Shown: positions 33,951-42,724, numbered from the stretch's first letter. The stretch: 64,000 nt of DNA from Amycolatopsis iheyensis (GCF_024703995.1 NZ_JAMXQV010000015.1:62001-126000); one strand, 5' to 3'. Notes: a model not told the origin generated them from the sequence alone. Program-made: numbers and translations.

Positions 33951-35750
33951 GTGTGGGGAGACCACTGGAGCTCGATGCTCCGCGACCTGTCCGGGGACTC
34001 GTTCAGCGAGGCGTACGAGCAGCTGTACGACACGCTCGCGCCGCCGTCGGGCTGGAAACCGGACGCGGCCGAGGCGCTGCCGGCGCTGCTGACCTACCTC
34101 GAGCAGCTGGACTCGCCGGAGCGGGCCGAGGTGTTCGAGATCGTGCACACCCTCGCGGTCCGCGCGGCGGCGGACGAGCCGTGGCGGGCGGCGTGGACGG
34201 CCGCGGTGCCGCGGCTGCTCGCCCTGGCCGCCGACGTCGACGCCGACGTGCGGCGCGCGGCGGTGCTGGTCCTGGGCGAGCGCCCGGACCCGGCGGTGCT
34301 GGCCGCGTTGCTGGACCGCTGGCCGGCGGAGCCGGTCGAGGGGGTCCGGCTGGGGCTGGTGATCGCGATCGGCGAGCTGGGCGGCGCGGACGTGCTGCCG
34401 TGGCTGGCCGAGCGCACCGAGACCGACGCGATCCACGCCGCGGCCCTGACCACGACAGCCCGGATCACCGGCGAGGCGCCGGTCGAGCGGCTCGCGGACC
34501 TGCTGAGCCGAGACATGACGGCGTTCGCGGGCCTGCACGGTTACCAGCGGCCGGCCCCGGTCCGCTGGGCCGCCGGGCGGCTGGCTCCCGGACCGCGTGC
34601 GGAGCTCCTGGCCGCCCTGGCCACGCGCCCGGCCCGGCGTTCGGCGGCGGCGCAGGTCGCGTTGGGGGAGATCGCCGACCGGCGGTCGGCCGTCGAGGGC
34701 CTGCTGCCGCTGGTCGGCGCGCTGCTGGACACGCCGCAGCGAGGCACCGCGGCCGCGCTGCTCGGCGGCATCGCGCCCGCGTCGGCGGAGTACGCCGACC
34801 AGCTGTTCGCGCTCGCGGACGACCCGCAGGCCCGCGACTACGCGCTGTGGGCGTTGCTGCGGCTGAAGGACGCCCGGTGCGTCGAGCCGCTGCTCGCGCG
34901 GTTCCGCACGCGCGAGGACGCGCTGATGACCGGCAGCGTCGGCGACCGCGGACGCGGACACTGGAGCGTGTTCAAGGAGCCGGGGGCGCACCAGATGCTG
35001 ATGGACGCCCCGGAGTTCGCACCCGAGTTCCTGCCGTGGGTGGGCGAGACGCTGGATCGCAGCACCCACCGGCACACGGTGTGGCCGTTGACCAGGTTGT
35101 TGCGCGTGTGGGGCCCGGCGGGCGCGCCGGCCGCGCCGCACCTGACGCGCCTGCTCCGCGACGACGACCCGCACACGGTCGAGTGGTGCGCGGACGCGCT
35201 CGCGGACATCGGCGGCGAGCCGGTCCCGGAGCTGAAGAAAATCGCGAAGGGCCGCAGAAGGCCATGGCGCACCCGCGCCGCGGCGGCGACGGCCTTCGCC
35301 CGCCTCGGCGGCGACCGTTCATTGGCGGTGGAGCTGCTGGAGAACGGGATCAAGGCCGGCGAGCTGTCGGCGGTCGAGCACGCGGCGGCGTTGGGGACGA
35401 TCGGCGCGCCCCTGGCGGACGTGCTGCGCGCGTGCCACGCCAACGAGCAGCGAGCGGAAGTGGTCATCGCGGCGGCGTTGGGCCAGGTGACGGGCGAAGT
35501 GGCGGAAGCGCTGCCGGTGCTGCTGCGGGCCCTGGAGGGGGTGGAGCCGATGCTGGTCGAGTGGCACACGACCGACGCGGTGCGCGCGCTGGCGCGGCTG
35601 GGGCCGTTGCCGGGGGCGGTCGCACCGGTGCTGCGGGAGCTGCTGGCGAGCGACGGCCGGTTTTCCCGCTCGAACGGCTGCGACCTGTTCCGCGAGGACG
35701 ACGCCTTCCGCCGGGACGCCGCCCGGGCGCTGGCGAACTGCGCTAGCTGA
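33951..35750 (+). CDS. HEAT-repeat scaffold protein
   Basis: A 599-residue all-helical protein built of HEAT or PBS-lyase-like repeats (for example DADVRRAAVLVLGERPDPAVLAALLDRWP and WRTRAAAATAFARLGGDRSLAVELLENG). No signal or membrane segment. Such solenoids mediate protein contacts. GTG 33951 could be a leaderless start, with TACGCT nine bases upstream; ATG 33975 with GGAG is the alternative. Its stop overlaps the DUF397 gene by eight bases. Function unknown. Confidence 0.78.
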   Translation: MWGDHWSSMLRDLSGDSFSEAYEQLYDTLAPPSGWKPDAAEALPALLTYLEQLDSPERAEVFEIVHTLAVRAAADEPWRAAWTAAVPRLLALAADVDADVRRAAVLVLGERPDPAVLAALLDRWPAEPVEGVRLGLVIAIGELGGADVLPWLAERTETDAIHAAALTTTARITGEAPVERLADLLSRDMTAFAGLHGYQRPAPVRWAAGRLAPGPRAELLAALATRPARRSAAAQVALGEIADRRSAVEGLLPLVGALLDTPQRGTAAALLGGIAPASAEYADQLFALADDPQARDYALWALLRLKDARCVEPLLARFRTREDALMTGSVGDRGRGHWSVFKEPGAHQMLMDAPEFAPEFLPWVGETLDRSTHRHTVWPLTRLLRVWGPAGAPAAPHLTRLLRDDDPHTVEWCADALADIGGEPVPELKKIAKGRRRPWRTRAAAATAFARLGGDRSLAVELLENGIKAGELSAVEHAAALGTIGAPLADVLRACHANEQRAEVVIAAALGQVTGEVAEALPVLLRALEGVEPMLVEWHTTDAVRALARLGPLPGAVAPVLRELLASDGRFSRSNGCDLFREDDAFRRDAARALANCAS

Positions 35751-35922
35751 GGGAGTGGAGGAAGCCGCGCCAGGCGGTGGTGTCGACGGCGAGGTTCGGG
35801 CCGGACGGGTCTTTGGAGTCTCGAACCGCGACGGTCGGTGCGGCGAAGGCAACCTCGACGCACGCGGTGTTTTCGCCCTGGCTGTAACTGCTCTTGAACC
35901 AGTTGGCCCCGTTCAGGTCCAC
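35743..35922 (-). CDS. DUF397 small protein
   Basis: A 59-residue protein read from GTG 35922, with GAGGTGAGG upstream. Its N-terminal motif NWFKSSYSQGENTACVEVA, then VAVRDSKDPSGP and a C-terminal WRGFL are the complete DUF397 pattern. DUF397 proteins are almost always beside an XRE regulator with a DUF5753 domain, as here (nine bases downstream of it). From memory the Streptomyces examples (Scr2/WhiJ-associated, BldB-like) affect development and act as toxin-like or co-regulator partners. It is easily missed because it is so short. Confidence 0.9.
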   Translation of the reverse strand: MDLNGANWFKSSYSQGENTACVEVAFAAPTVAVRDSKDPSGPNLAVDTTAWRGFLHSLS

Positions 35923-35931
35923 AGCCTCACC

Positions 35932-36768
35932 TCAAGCGCTCATTTCGTTCGCCAGCCCGAAAACCAGGTCTCTCGACTGGGTTTCGCCGAGGGCCATCTT
36001 ACCGAGCTTGCGGAACTGGCGGATGAGCTCGGCGACCTGAGTCTGCTTCACCAGCTGCAGGTGACCACCCGCGTGGTCCACGTAACCCAGGTCGCTGATG
36101 GTGTCCTCGGGGAACCTCAGCACCGAAAACGCACCCCGAAGGCCCGGGTGCACCCCGATTCCGGCCGAAAGCACTTGCACCTGCACATTGTCGAGCTCGG
36201 AGAGCTCGACAATGTGCAGCATCTGCGCCACGAGGGCGCTCGGTTTGGCGATCCGGCGGCGGAGGGCCACCTCGTCGATGATGGTGTGCAGCTGGAGCGG
36301 CTCTTCGCTGTGAAGCCGCTTCGCGCGGTGCATGCGCACGTTGAGGTTCCGGTTGCGTTCGCGGGTGCCGCTCTCGGCGAAGAAGGCGGCGGCGTAGTCC
36401 TCGGTCTGCAACAGGCCGGGCACCGTCGCGACCTCGAAGTTGCGGACCGAAACCGCCTCCGCCTCCAGCGCCGGATAGCTGTTGACCGACACCCCCTCGA
36501 TCCGGTTCTGGTTGGGCCGCCGCGCCTCGCGCGCGATCTCGACCACCCGCTCCAGATCGTCCTCGGACAGCCGGTACAACTCGGCCATCGCCCGGGCGTG
36601 CAGCGGATGGATGGCTCCCTGCCCCTTCTCCATCCGCGAGAGCGTGCTCTTCGACAGGTCCAGGTCACCCCCGGCCTGCTCCAACGTCAGGCCGGCCTTC
36701 TCCCGCCAGGCCTTCAGCTCCCTCCCGAGCTGCAGCCGCCTGATCGCCGGAACGCTGTAGTACGCCAC
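35932..36768 (-). CDS. XRE-family regulator with DUF5753 domain
   Basis: A 278-residue regulator. The helix-turn-helix is RELKAWREKAGLTLEQAGGDLDLSKSTLSRMEKGQ near residues 17-50. The remainder is the DUF5753 (Scr1/WhiJ-like) domain, with VPGLLQTEDYAAAFF and LHIVELSELDNVQVQVLSAGIGVHPGLRGAFSVLRF. The second of two GTG codons fits the GGGGAGG site best. It is an operon with DUF397, typically a developmental or antibiotic control pair in Streptomyces and relatives. Confidence 0.92.
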   Translation of the reverse strand: MAYYSVPAIRRLQLGRELKAWREKAGLTLEQAGGDLDLSKSTLSRMEKGQGAIHPLHARAMAELYRLSEDDLERVVEIAREARRPNQNRIEGVSVNSYPALEAEAVSVRNFEVATVPGLLQTEDYAAAFFAESGTRERNRNLNVRMHRAKRLHSEEPLQLHTIIDEVALRRRIAKPSALVAQMLHIVELSELDNVQVQVLSAGIGVHPGLRGAFSVLRFPEDTISDLGYVDHAGGHLQLVKQTQVAELIRQFRKLGKMALGETQSRDLVFGLANEMSA

Positions 36769-36851
36769 CCGCACCTCCCCGTCGCCATGATCGCGCGGGG
36801 TGCAGTGTCCGGGCGGGAGGGCGGCGCCGGGATCCCGCGCCGATCACCCCA

Positions 36852-37517
36852 TCAGGGGCGCCAGCAGGACATCGCTTCGTCGACTTCGCTGACCTCGAGC
36901 GGCGCGTGGGGCAGCTCCGACGGCTTCCCGGGCTTCGCCCGCAGCCCGTCGAGGAGCATCGCGAGGCAGCGGCGCCACAGGTCCGGCTCCACCGCCGACG
37001 TGAACTCGATCGCCGAGCCGACCATCATGTGCAGCAGCGGGATGTCGGTCGGGGAGAAGTCGGCGCGCAGGCCGCCCGCCGCCTTGGCGCGTTCGACGAG
37101 CTGTGTGATCAACGGCACCATGCGGGCTTTCGCCTCGGCGACGTGCTCGTGGCCGAACTTGTTCGACAGCATGATCTCGCGCAGGCCGCGGTCGCCCGAA
37201 TGAAGCTCGATCGACTTCCAGGTGAAGTCGACGAACGCCTGCCAGGCGTCTTCGGCCTTCAGCGCTTCCTCGGCGAGGTCGCCGATCTCCGCCATCCGCT
37301 CGGCGAACATGGCTTCGACCAGGTGTTCCTTGCTGGGGAAGCGGCGGTAGACCGTGCCGACGCCGAGGCCGGCGTGGTGGGCGATGTCGTCGAGCGTGGC
37401 TTCCAGGCCGCGTCGGCCGAAGACCTCACGAGCGGAGGCCAGGATGCGGCGGCGGTTGAGTTCGGCGTCGCGCCGCAACGGCCGCGCCGGTGCGGCGGGA
37501 CCGGGGTCCCGTGTCAT
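36852..37517 (-). CDS. TetR-family regulator of an MFS exporter
   Basis: A 221-residue TetR regulator. The DNA-binding part is NRRRILASAREVFGRRGLEATLDDIAHHAGLGVGTVYRRFPSKEHLVEAMF. It is divergent from the 14-helix MFS gene at 37637, the standard repressor-pump layout. TAGACT (minus strand, 37530-37525) would give a nearly leaderless transcript from ATG 37517. The ligand domain gives no clue to the drug. Confidence 0.9.
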   Translation of the reverse strand: MTRDPGPAAPARPLRRDAELNRRRILASAREVFGRRGLEATLDDIAHHAGLGVGTVYRRFPSKEHLVEAMFAERMAEIGDLAEEALKAEDAWQAFVDFTWKSIELHSGDRGLREIMLSNKFGHEHVAEAKARMVPLITQLVERAKAAGGLRADFSPTDIPLLHMMVGSAIEFTSAVEPDLWRRCLAMLLDGLRAKPGKPSELPHAPLEVSEVDEAMSCWRP

Positions 37518-37636
37518 GCGTCCCAGTCTAGCAATCAAGTAGAGGCACCTTCTCCGGTTTGTGTGTACCTTGGGTCGCGTAAGGGGAGACACCTACTCCA
37601 CATAGCTTCCTGATCACTCCCAGTGAGGGGACACCC

Positions 37637-39136
37637 ATGTCCGAATCCACTCTCGCCGTCGCGCCGCCGGGGGACGCGCGCGCCGTCGAGAACCCCCACC
37701 ACAGCCGCCGGTGGCTGATCCTGGTGATGATCGGCATCGCCCAGCTGATGGTCGTGCTGGACGCGACCGTCGTGAACATCGCGCTGCCGTCGGCGCAGGT
37801 CGACCTGGGCTTTTCCAACGACGCGCGCCAGTGGGTCGTCACCGCGTACGCGCTCGCGTTCGGCAGCCTGCTGCTGCTCGGCGGCCGCCTGGCCGACCTG
37901 TTCGGCCGCAAGAACACGCTGCTCGTCGGCCTGGCCGGCTTCGCCGCGGTGTCCGCCCTCGGCGGCTTCGCGACCAACATCGAGATGCTGCTGATCGCCC
38001 GGGCGGCACAGGGCGTGTTCGGCGCGCTGCTCGCTCCCGCGACGCTCTCGCTGCTCACCACGACGTTCACCGACCCGAAGGAGCGCGGCCGCGCGTTCGG
38101 CGTCTTCGGCGCCATCGGCGGTGGCGGCGCGGCGGTCGGGCTGCTGCTCGGCGGCGTGCTCACCGAGTACCTCGACTGGCGCTGGTGCATGTTCGTGAAC
38201 ATCATCTTCGCCGTGGTCGCGTTCGTCGGCAGCTCGGTCCTGCTGCGCAACCAGAAGGACGACGGCCCGCGCCCGAAGCTCGACCTGCCGGGCACGATCA
38301 CCGCGTCGGCCGGCCTGTTCGCGCTGGTCTACGGCTTCGCGAACGCCGAATCCGACTCGTGGTCTTCGGCGTCGGTGTGGGGCTTCCTCGCGGGCGGTGT
38401 CGTGCTGCTGGGCGTGTTCGTGTGGCTGCAGCAGCGCGTGTCGCACCCGCTGCTCCCGCTGCGCGTCCTGCTCGACCGCAACCGCGGTGGTTCCTACCTG
38501 GCGATGTTCCTGCTGGCCATCGGCATGTTCGCGATCTTCCTGTTCCTGACGTTCTACGTGCAGCAGAACCTGAAGTTCACCCCGATCCAGAGCGGCGTCG
38601 GCTTCCTGCCGATGGTCGCGACGCTGATGCTGGCCGCCACGACGGCGACGGCCGTGCTGCTGCCGCGCTTCGGCCCGCGTCCGCTCGTGCCGACCGGCAT
38701 GGCGATCGCGGCGGTCGGCCTGTTCTGGCTGAGCGGGATCGGCCTGGAGAGCACGTACGTCTCCGGCGTGCTGGGCCCGCTGCTGGTGATGGGCTTCGGC
38801 ATCGGGCTGGCGATGGCGCCGGCGATGAGCGTCGCGACGTTCGGCGTCGAGGCGCACGACGCCGGGGTCGCGTCGGCCGCGGTCAACACGATGCAGCAGG
38901 TCGGCGGCTCGATCGGCACGGCGCTGCTGTCGACGCTGGCCGGCAACGCGGCGACGGCGTACCTCGCGAACAAGGTCCCGACCCCGCAGCTCGCGGCGGA
39001 GGCGGCGATCGAGAGCTACACGACGGCGTTCACCTGGGCGGCCGTGATCTTCGCGGCCGGCGCGGTGCTCAGCGGCCTGCTGCTCCAGTCGGGCGTCCCG
39101 AAGGGCGAAGCCGCGCCCGGCGCCGTGCACATGTGA
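37637..39136 (+). CDS. DHA2-family MFS drug exporter
   Basis: A 499-residue, 14-helix major facilitator of the EmrB/QacA type. Seen are LMVVLDATVVNIALPSAQVDLGFS (motif D1), LLLGGRLADLFGRKN (motif A), and a motif C-like GGGGAAVGLLLGGVLTEYLDWRW in helix 5. It probably exports drugs or its host's own metabolites by proton antiport under control of the divergent TetR gene. The ATG at 37637 has GTGAGGGG upstream. Confidence 0.9.
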   Translation: MSESTLAVAPPGDARAVENPHHSRRWLILVMIGIAQLMVVLDATVVNIALPSAQVDLGFSNDARQWVVTAYALAFGSLLLLGGRLADLFGRKNTLLVGLAGFAAVSALGGFATNIEMLLIARAAQGVFGALLAPATLSLLTTTFTDPKERGRAFGVFGAIGGGGAAVGLLLGGVLTEYLDWRWCMFVNIIFAVVAFVGSSVLLRNQKDDGPRPKLDLPGTITASAGLFALVYGFANAESDSWSSASVWGFLAGGVVLLGVFVWLQQRVSHPLLPLRVLLDRNRGGSYLAMFLLAIGMFAIFLFLTFYVQQNLKFTPIQSGVGFLPMVATLMLAATTATAVLLPRFGPRPLVPTGMAIAAVGLFWLSGIGLESTYVSGVLGPLLVMGFGIGLAMAPAMSVATFGVEAHDAGVASAAVNTMQQVGGSIGTALLSTLAGNAATAYLANKVPTPQLAAEAAIESYTTAFTWAAVIFAAGAVLSGLLLQSGVPKGEAAPGAVHM

Positions 39137-39153
39137 GATTCGCTTGAACCTTT

Positions 39154-39201
39154 CCGGCCCCCTGCGCACTAGTAAGACTGAGAACGTGCGAAGGGGGCCG
39201 G
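39154..39201 (+). promoter_or_regulatory. Hairpin covering the ribosome site of an ECF sigma gene
   Basis: CCGGCCCCCT (39154-39163) pairs with AGGGGGCCGG (39192-39201), and CGCAC with GTGCG inside. The right arm contains the AGGGGG ribosome site of the GTG at 39203. It could terminate the upstream MFS transcript or hold the sigma start closed in read-through mRNA. A possible start site inside the stem (TTGAAC then ACTAGT) would free the ribosome site. Confidence 0.5.
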
Positions 39202-39202
39202 A

Positions 39203-39685
39203 GTGGGGGCGTCGAGAGACCTCGATTTCAGCGAGTACTTCGCCGCGCGGGTACAGCGGTTCCGCCGCGTGGCGTTCGCCTTCAGCGGTGACTGGCACGC
39301 GGCGGAGGACCTGGTCCAGGCCATGTTCGTGCAGCTGTACCGGCGCTGGCGGCGCGTCCGGCCGGACACGGTGGACGCCTACGCCCGCCGGATCCTGCTG
39401 AACCTGTTCCTCGCCAGGCGGCGTGTCTCGGTCCGCGAGTACGTGACGGCCTCTCCACCCGACCAGGAGTCACCACCCGGCCGCGACACGCCGGCGCGGC
39501 TCGACGTCGAACGCGCGTTGGCCGGGCTGACGCCGCGTCAGCGCGCGATGGTGGTGCTGCGGTTCCTCGAAGACCTCCCGGTGGCGGAGGTCGCTTCGCT
39601 GCTCGGCGTGGCCGAGGGCACGGTCAAGTCCCAAACGGCCCGCGGGGTCGAAGCCCTGCGCTTTTCGATGAGCGGGGAGCGGTGA
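39203..39685 (+). CDS. SigE-family small ECF sigma factor
   Basis: A 160-residue ECF sigma factor of the compact actinobacterial 'SigE family' (SAV-type, TIGR02983-like), distinct from sigE at 16393. Region 2 reads FSEYFAARVQRFRRVAFAFSGDWHAAEDLVQAMFVQLYRRW and region 4 reads LTPRQRAMVVLRFLEDLPVAEVASLLGVAEGTVKSQTARG. GTG 39203 follows AGGGGG. It heads a three-gene unit with a membrane protein and a soluble protein, the former a candidate anti-sigma factor. Confidence 0.88.
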   Translation: MGASRDLDFSEYFAARVQRFRRVAFAFSGDWHAAEDLVQAMFVQLYRRWRRVRPDTVDAYARRILLNLFLARRRVSVREYVTASPPDQESPPGRDTPARLDVERALAGLTPRQRAMVVLRFLEDLPVAEVASLLGVAEGTVKSQTARGVEALRFSMSGER

Positions 39686-40425
39686 TGGAGGACGTCCGAG
39701 CCGCCTTGACGGCGTACGTGACCGAGGGCGAACCGCCGCTGGGCCTCACGACTTCCGGCGTCCTGGCGTCAGCGCGCCGGTCGCGGCGGCAGCACCTGCT
39801 CACCGGCGCGGTGGCGCTGTTCGTGGTGGTGCTGGCGCTGGGCCTGGCGGTGGTGGTCCTGCCGGGCCGCAACCCGGTGGCGGCGCGGCCGTGCCCCACG
39901 GCGACGGACACGCGTTCGGCGCTGGTCGACCGGCTGAGCTGCCTGGTGGGCAACGCGGTGCGCGGGCTGTTGCCCGCGGACGCCGCGGTTTCGCGCTTGA
40001 CGATCCCGGGAGAGACCCCGCCGTCGGACCCGTACCACCTGATCGCGGACGAGGTGGGCGCCGAGCCGCGGGAGGCGATCTTCCACATGGGTGTGCGGGT
40101 GACGGACGCGGCGGGTTCGGGGTCGGTGTACGTGCTGATCCTGCCGGTGAACTCGGGTGGCCCGCCGTGCGGTGAAGTGGACCAGATCTCCTGCCGTTCG
40201 GAGCAGACGCCGCAGGGCGGGCTGTGGTTGTCGACGCTGCGCGCGGGCGACGCGGTGAAGAACCGCGTGGCGCTGGCGGCGCCGAACTCGCTCGTGCAGT
40301 TCTGGTCGACCAGCAGCGGGGTGCTGGAGCAGTCGGGGGTGGTGCTGCCGAAGCAGCGTCCCGAGCCGACGTTGACTTTGGCGCAGGTGCGGGAGCTGGC
40401 GTTGACACCGGGGTTGGGGCTCTGA
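39685..40425 (+). CDS. Single-span membrane protein, candidate anti-sigma factor
   Basis: A 246-residue protein with a 38-residue cytoplasmic start, one membrane helix (LLTGAVALFVVVLALGLAVVVLP) and a 180-residue outer domain with four cysteines (RPCPTAT, LSCLVG, PPCGEVDQISCRS). It follows the sigma gene with a one-base overlap. Such partners of SigE-family sigma factors usually act as membrane anti-sigma factors, but no zinc motif is present, so this is inference. Confidence 0.65.
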   Translation: MEDVRAALTAYVTEGEPPLGLTTSGVLASARRSRRQHLLTGAVALFVVVLALGLAVVVLPGRNPVAARPCPTATDTRSALVDRLSCLVGNAVRGLLPADAAVSRLTIPGETPPSDPYHLIADEVGAEPREAIFHMGVRVTDAAGSGSVYVLILPVNSGGPPCGEVDQISCRSEQTPQGGLWLSTLRAGDAVKNRVALAAPNSLVQFWSTSSGVLEQSGVVLPKQRPEPTLTLAQVRELALTPGLGL

Positions 40426-40427
40426 CG

Positions 40428-41216
40428 ATGCTGGAAGCGTGGGGGACCGTGCCGGCGGGGGAGGTCGTCGCGTCCACTGTGGACGCTTTCGGCCGGGTCA
40501 TCGCGCTGTACGCCGACGGCGGCTTGCTGGTGGACGGCACGTCGTGCGGCCGCGTCGCCGAGCCCGGCCGGCACCCGATGATCGACGCGTCCGGCGACGG
40601 GTTCGTCCTGGCGAACAGCCGGTGCCGCATCCGGCCGGGGGCCGAAGCACCGCGCAACGGCCGGATCCTCGACGGCGCCGGGCAGGTCGTGACCGCGTTC
40701 CACGCCGGCGACGGGATCGAGGAGGTGGTCACCGGGCCCACCGGCGAGATCTGGATCAGCTACTTCGACGAGGCTTCGATCCTCGACGGCGGGCTCCGCA
40801 GCCACCCGGGGCTGATCCGCTGGACCGCCGCGGGCGAACCGGCCTGGCGCGTCCGGCACGACCCGGGGCTCTACTGGATGGACTGCTACGCGCTCAACGT
40901 CGGCGAGCGCCGGACGTGGGCGGTCCCGTACCCGGAAGTGCCGTTGGTGGAGGTCGGCGCCGACGGCCTTCGGTCGGTCCGGGCGTCGCCGGTGCGTTCG
41001 GTGCTCGGGGTGGCCGTCAGCGGCGCGGACGCGCTGTTCCTGCTCCACCACGGCGGCGAGTTCTCGACCCGGACCGCGCGCTTGCGCGACGACGAGGTGG
41101 TGGCCGACGACCCGCGTCCCCTGGTGGCCCCCGGCGGCTGGACCGGCCGCCGGGTGAGCCGCGGCGACCGGATGTGGCTCCAGTTCGGCGACACCTGGTA
41201 CGTACTGGGGCTCTAA
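40428..41216 (+). CDS. Uncharacterised soluble protein in an ECF operon
   Basis: A 262-residue protein beginning MLEAWGTVPAGEVVASTVDAFGRVIALYADGGLLVDG. Repeated short strands (FGRVIALYADGG, GEIWISYFDEASI, VSGADALFLLHHGG) suggest a beta-propeller. No signal peptide. It lies two bases after the membrane protein and convergently overlaps the ParB-like gene by four bases. I recognise no family; a ligand- or sensor-binding role in the sigma unit is a guess. Confidence 0.6.
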   Translation: MLEAWGTVPAGEVVASTVDAFGRVIALYADGGLLVDGTSCGRVAEPGRHPMIDASGDGFVLANSRCRIRPGAEAPRNGRILDGAGQVVTAFHAGDGIEEVVTGPTGEIWISYFDEASILDGGLRSHPGLIRWTAAGEPAWRVRHDPGLYWMDCYALNVGERRTWAVPYPEVPLVEVGADGLRSVRASPVRSVLGVAVSGADALFLLHHGGEFSTRTARLRDDEVVADDPRPLVAPGGWTGRRVSRGDRMWLQFGDTWYVLGL

Positions 41217-42052
41217 CGGCCCTTGGCCCGCAGCGCTTCGATGACGTCGTCGTCCCAGCGGTGCGTCCGGATCAGCCGGTACCGCTCCGCCGCCACCCAC
41301 ATGTACGCCTCGGCGTCCGTCCGGTCGCCGACCAGGCCCGCCTGCCGCAGCATGCCCACCACCGGGCCGAACTCCTCGTCGAACCAGCGCTGCGCGATGC
41401 TCGCGCGGTCGCAGAACTTGCCTTCGTCCTGCATCAGCCGGAAGCCCCACGCCTCCACGTGCTCGCCCAGCTTCGCGTAGTCCCACGGGTCCGACACGAT
41501 CACCGACGCGCGCGCGTGGCCGGTCAGCGGCACGCGCTCCAGGAACAACCGCCGGTAGTCCTTGACGATCAGGTCGCCCCGGTGCCGGATGCCGGCCGGG
41601 TTCAGCTTGGTCCGGACCTCCGTCACCGCGGCCTCTATTGTGGACAGTCCTTGGGCGATGGCCACCGAAACCCGGTGGTGGCCGTCGATGATGAAGTGCA
41701 GCTCCCCGACGCGGTACACCTCGATCGGCGGGATCACCTCGCCGCGGCGGGCCGCCAGTGCCAGGCGCTCCCAGCGTTCGCGGACCCGGCCGGACGTCGG
41801 GCGGAAGCGGCGGTCGAAGTCGCGGCTGCGGTCCACGGTGCCGGCGATCGACTCCAGCTTGATCACCCGCAGCCCGATCCGGTGCTCGCCGAGGTAGCCG
41901 AGCGCCTCCACCACCTCGTGGAACGGCAGCATGATGTTGACGTCGTCGGGCTCGCGGCGCAGCCACGTCGACAGCCGCGAGAGCACCTGGCCCCGGCGCG
42001 CGCGGAGGAAGTCGTTCTCCGCGTCGGCGCGGGGGAACCCCGTCTCTTTCAT
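41213..42052 (-). CDS. ParB-like nuclease-fold protein
   Basis: A 279-residue protein with a ParB/Srx-fold N-terminal core: IPPIEVYRVGELHFIIDGHHRVSVAIAQG (about residues 105-135), where IDGHHR resembles the CTP/ATP-binding GHRR motif. There is no helix-turn-helix typical of true ParB. The C-terminal half is unusual, with WDYAKLGEHVEAWGFRLMQDE. It is coupled to the phosphoesterase upstream by ATGA. A nucleotide-handling or kinase-like role is possible; partitioning is unlikely. Confidence 0.7.
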   Translation of the reverse strand: MKETGFPRADAENDFLRARRGQVLSRLSTWLRREPDDVNIMLPFHEVVEALGYLGEHRIGLRVIKLESIAGTVDRSRDFDRRFRPTSGRVRERWERLALAARRGEVIPPIEVYRVGELHFIIDGHHRVSVAIAQGLSTIEAAVTEVRTKLNPAGIRHRGDLIVKDYRRLFLERVPLTGHARASVIVSDPWDYAKLGEHVEAWGFRLMQDEGKFCDRASIAQRWFDEEFGPVVGMLRQAGLVGDRTDAEAYMWVAAERYRLIRTHRWDDDVIEALRAKGR

Positions 42053-42699
42053 GAGAACTCCATGATCCGGTGGCCCACCACGTTGCGGATCCGGGTTTCG
42101 CCGACGACCCGGTCCGGCACGGGTTCGCCGTGGGGGTGGATGTGCCCGTGCAGCAGCCACTTCGGGCGCAGCACGTCGATCGTCCGGTGCAGGCACGCGA
42201 ACCCGCGGTGCGGCGGGTCCGCCCGGTCGCCGAGGTCCAGTGGCGGCGAGTGCGTCAGCAGGACGTCGACGTCGTGGCCGTCCCGACGCCGGCGCCACTT
42301 CGCGCGCCGCACCAGGCCGCGGGCGCGGCGGGCCTGCTGGCGCTGTGTCCACTGGTTCGGCCCGTCGTTGTAGCGGATCGAGCCGCCGAGCCCGGCGAAC
42401 CGCAGCCCGGCGACGTCGACGACGCGGCCGTCGGCGTTGACCCCGCCGGCCGGGCCCGGCCAGACCGTCGGGAAACCGTCCTTCATGGACAGCCCGCCGT
42501 AACGCGTGTAGCCGCTCAGGTCCGGGTCGTGGTTGCCGGGCACGAACACGCACGGCGCGTCGAGCGCGCTGGCCAGGAACGCGAGGTAGTCGTACGGCAG
42601 GTCGCCGGCGCCGATGACGAGGTCGACGGGGACGGCGCGGACCGCGTCGGTCCACAACCGCTCTTCGACCTCGTCGGAGACGACCAGCGCTTTCGGCAC
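42049..42699 (-). CDS. Calcineurin-like metallophosphoesterase
   Basis: A 216-residue phosphoesterase. Metal motifs are LVIGAGDLP (GD), VFVPGNHDPD (GNHD), LLTHSPP and the final HGHIHPHGEPV. The first DxH motif is weak: VVSDEVEERL. Starting at GTG 42699, it is the leading gene of a two-gene unit with the ParB-like gene. The substrate may be a phosphoester or nucleotide. The function of the pair has not, to my knowledge, been studied. Confidence 0.82.
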   Translation of the reverse strand: MPKALVVSDEVEERLWTDAVRAVPVDLVIGAGDLPYDYLAFLASALDAPCVFVPGNHDPDLSGYTRYGGLSMKDGFPTVWPGPAGGVNADGRVVDVAGLRFAGLGGSIRYNDGPNQWTQRQQARRARGLVRRAKWRRRRDGHDVDVLLTHSPPLDLGDRADPPHRGFACLHRTIDVLRPKWLLHGHIHPHGEPVPDRVVGETRIRNVVGHRIMEFS

Positions 42700-42724
42700 G
42701 CACCCAGGGTACGACGCCGCGGCA

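Noticed and set aside
41213..42052. Chromosome-partitioning ParB
   Set aside because: There is no helix-turn-helix, no ParA neighbour and no parS-like site; only the nucleotide-binding core resembles ParB.
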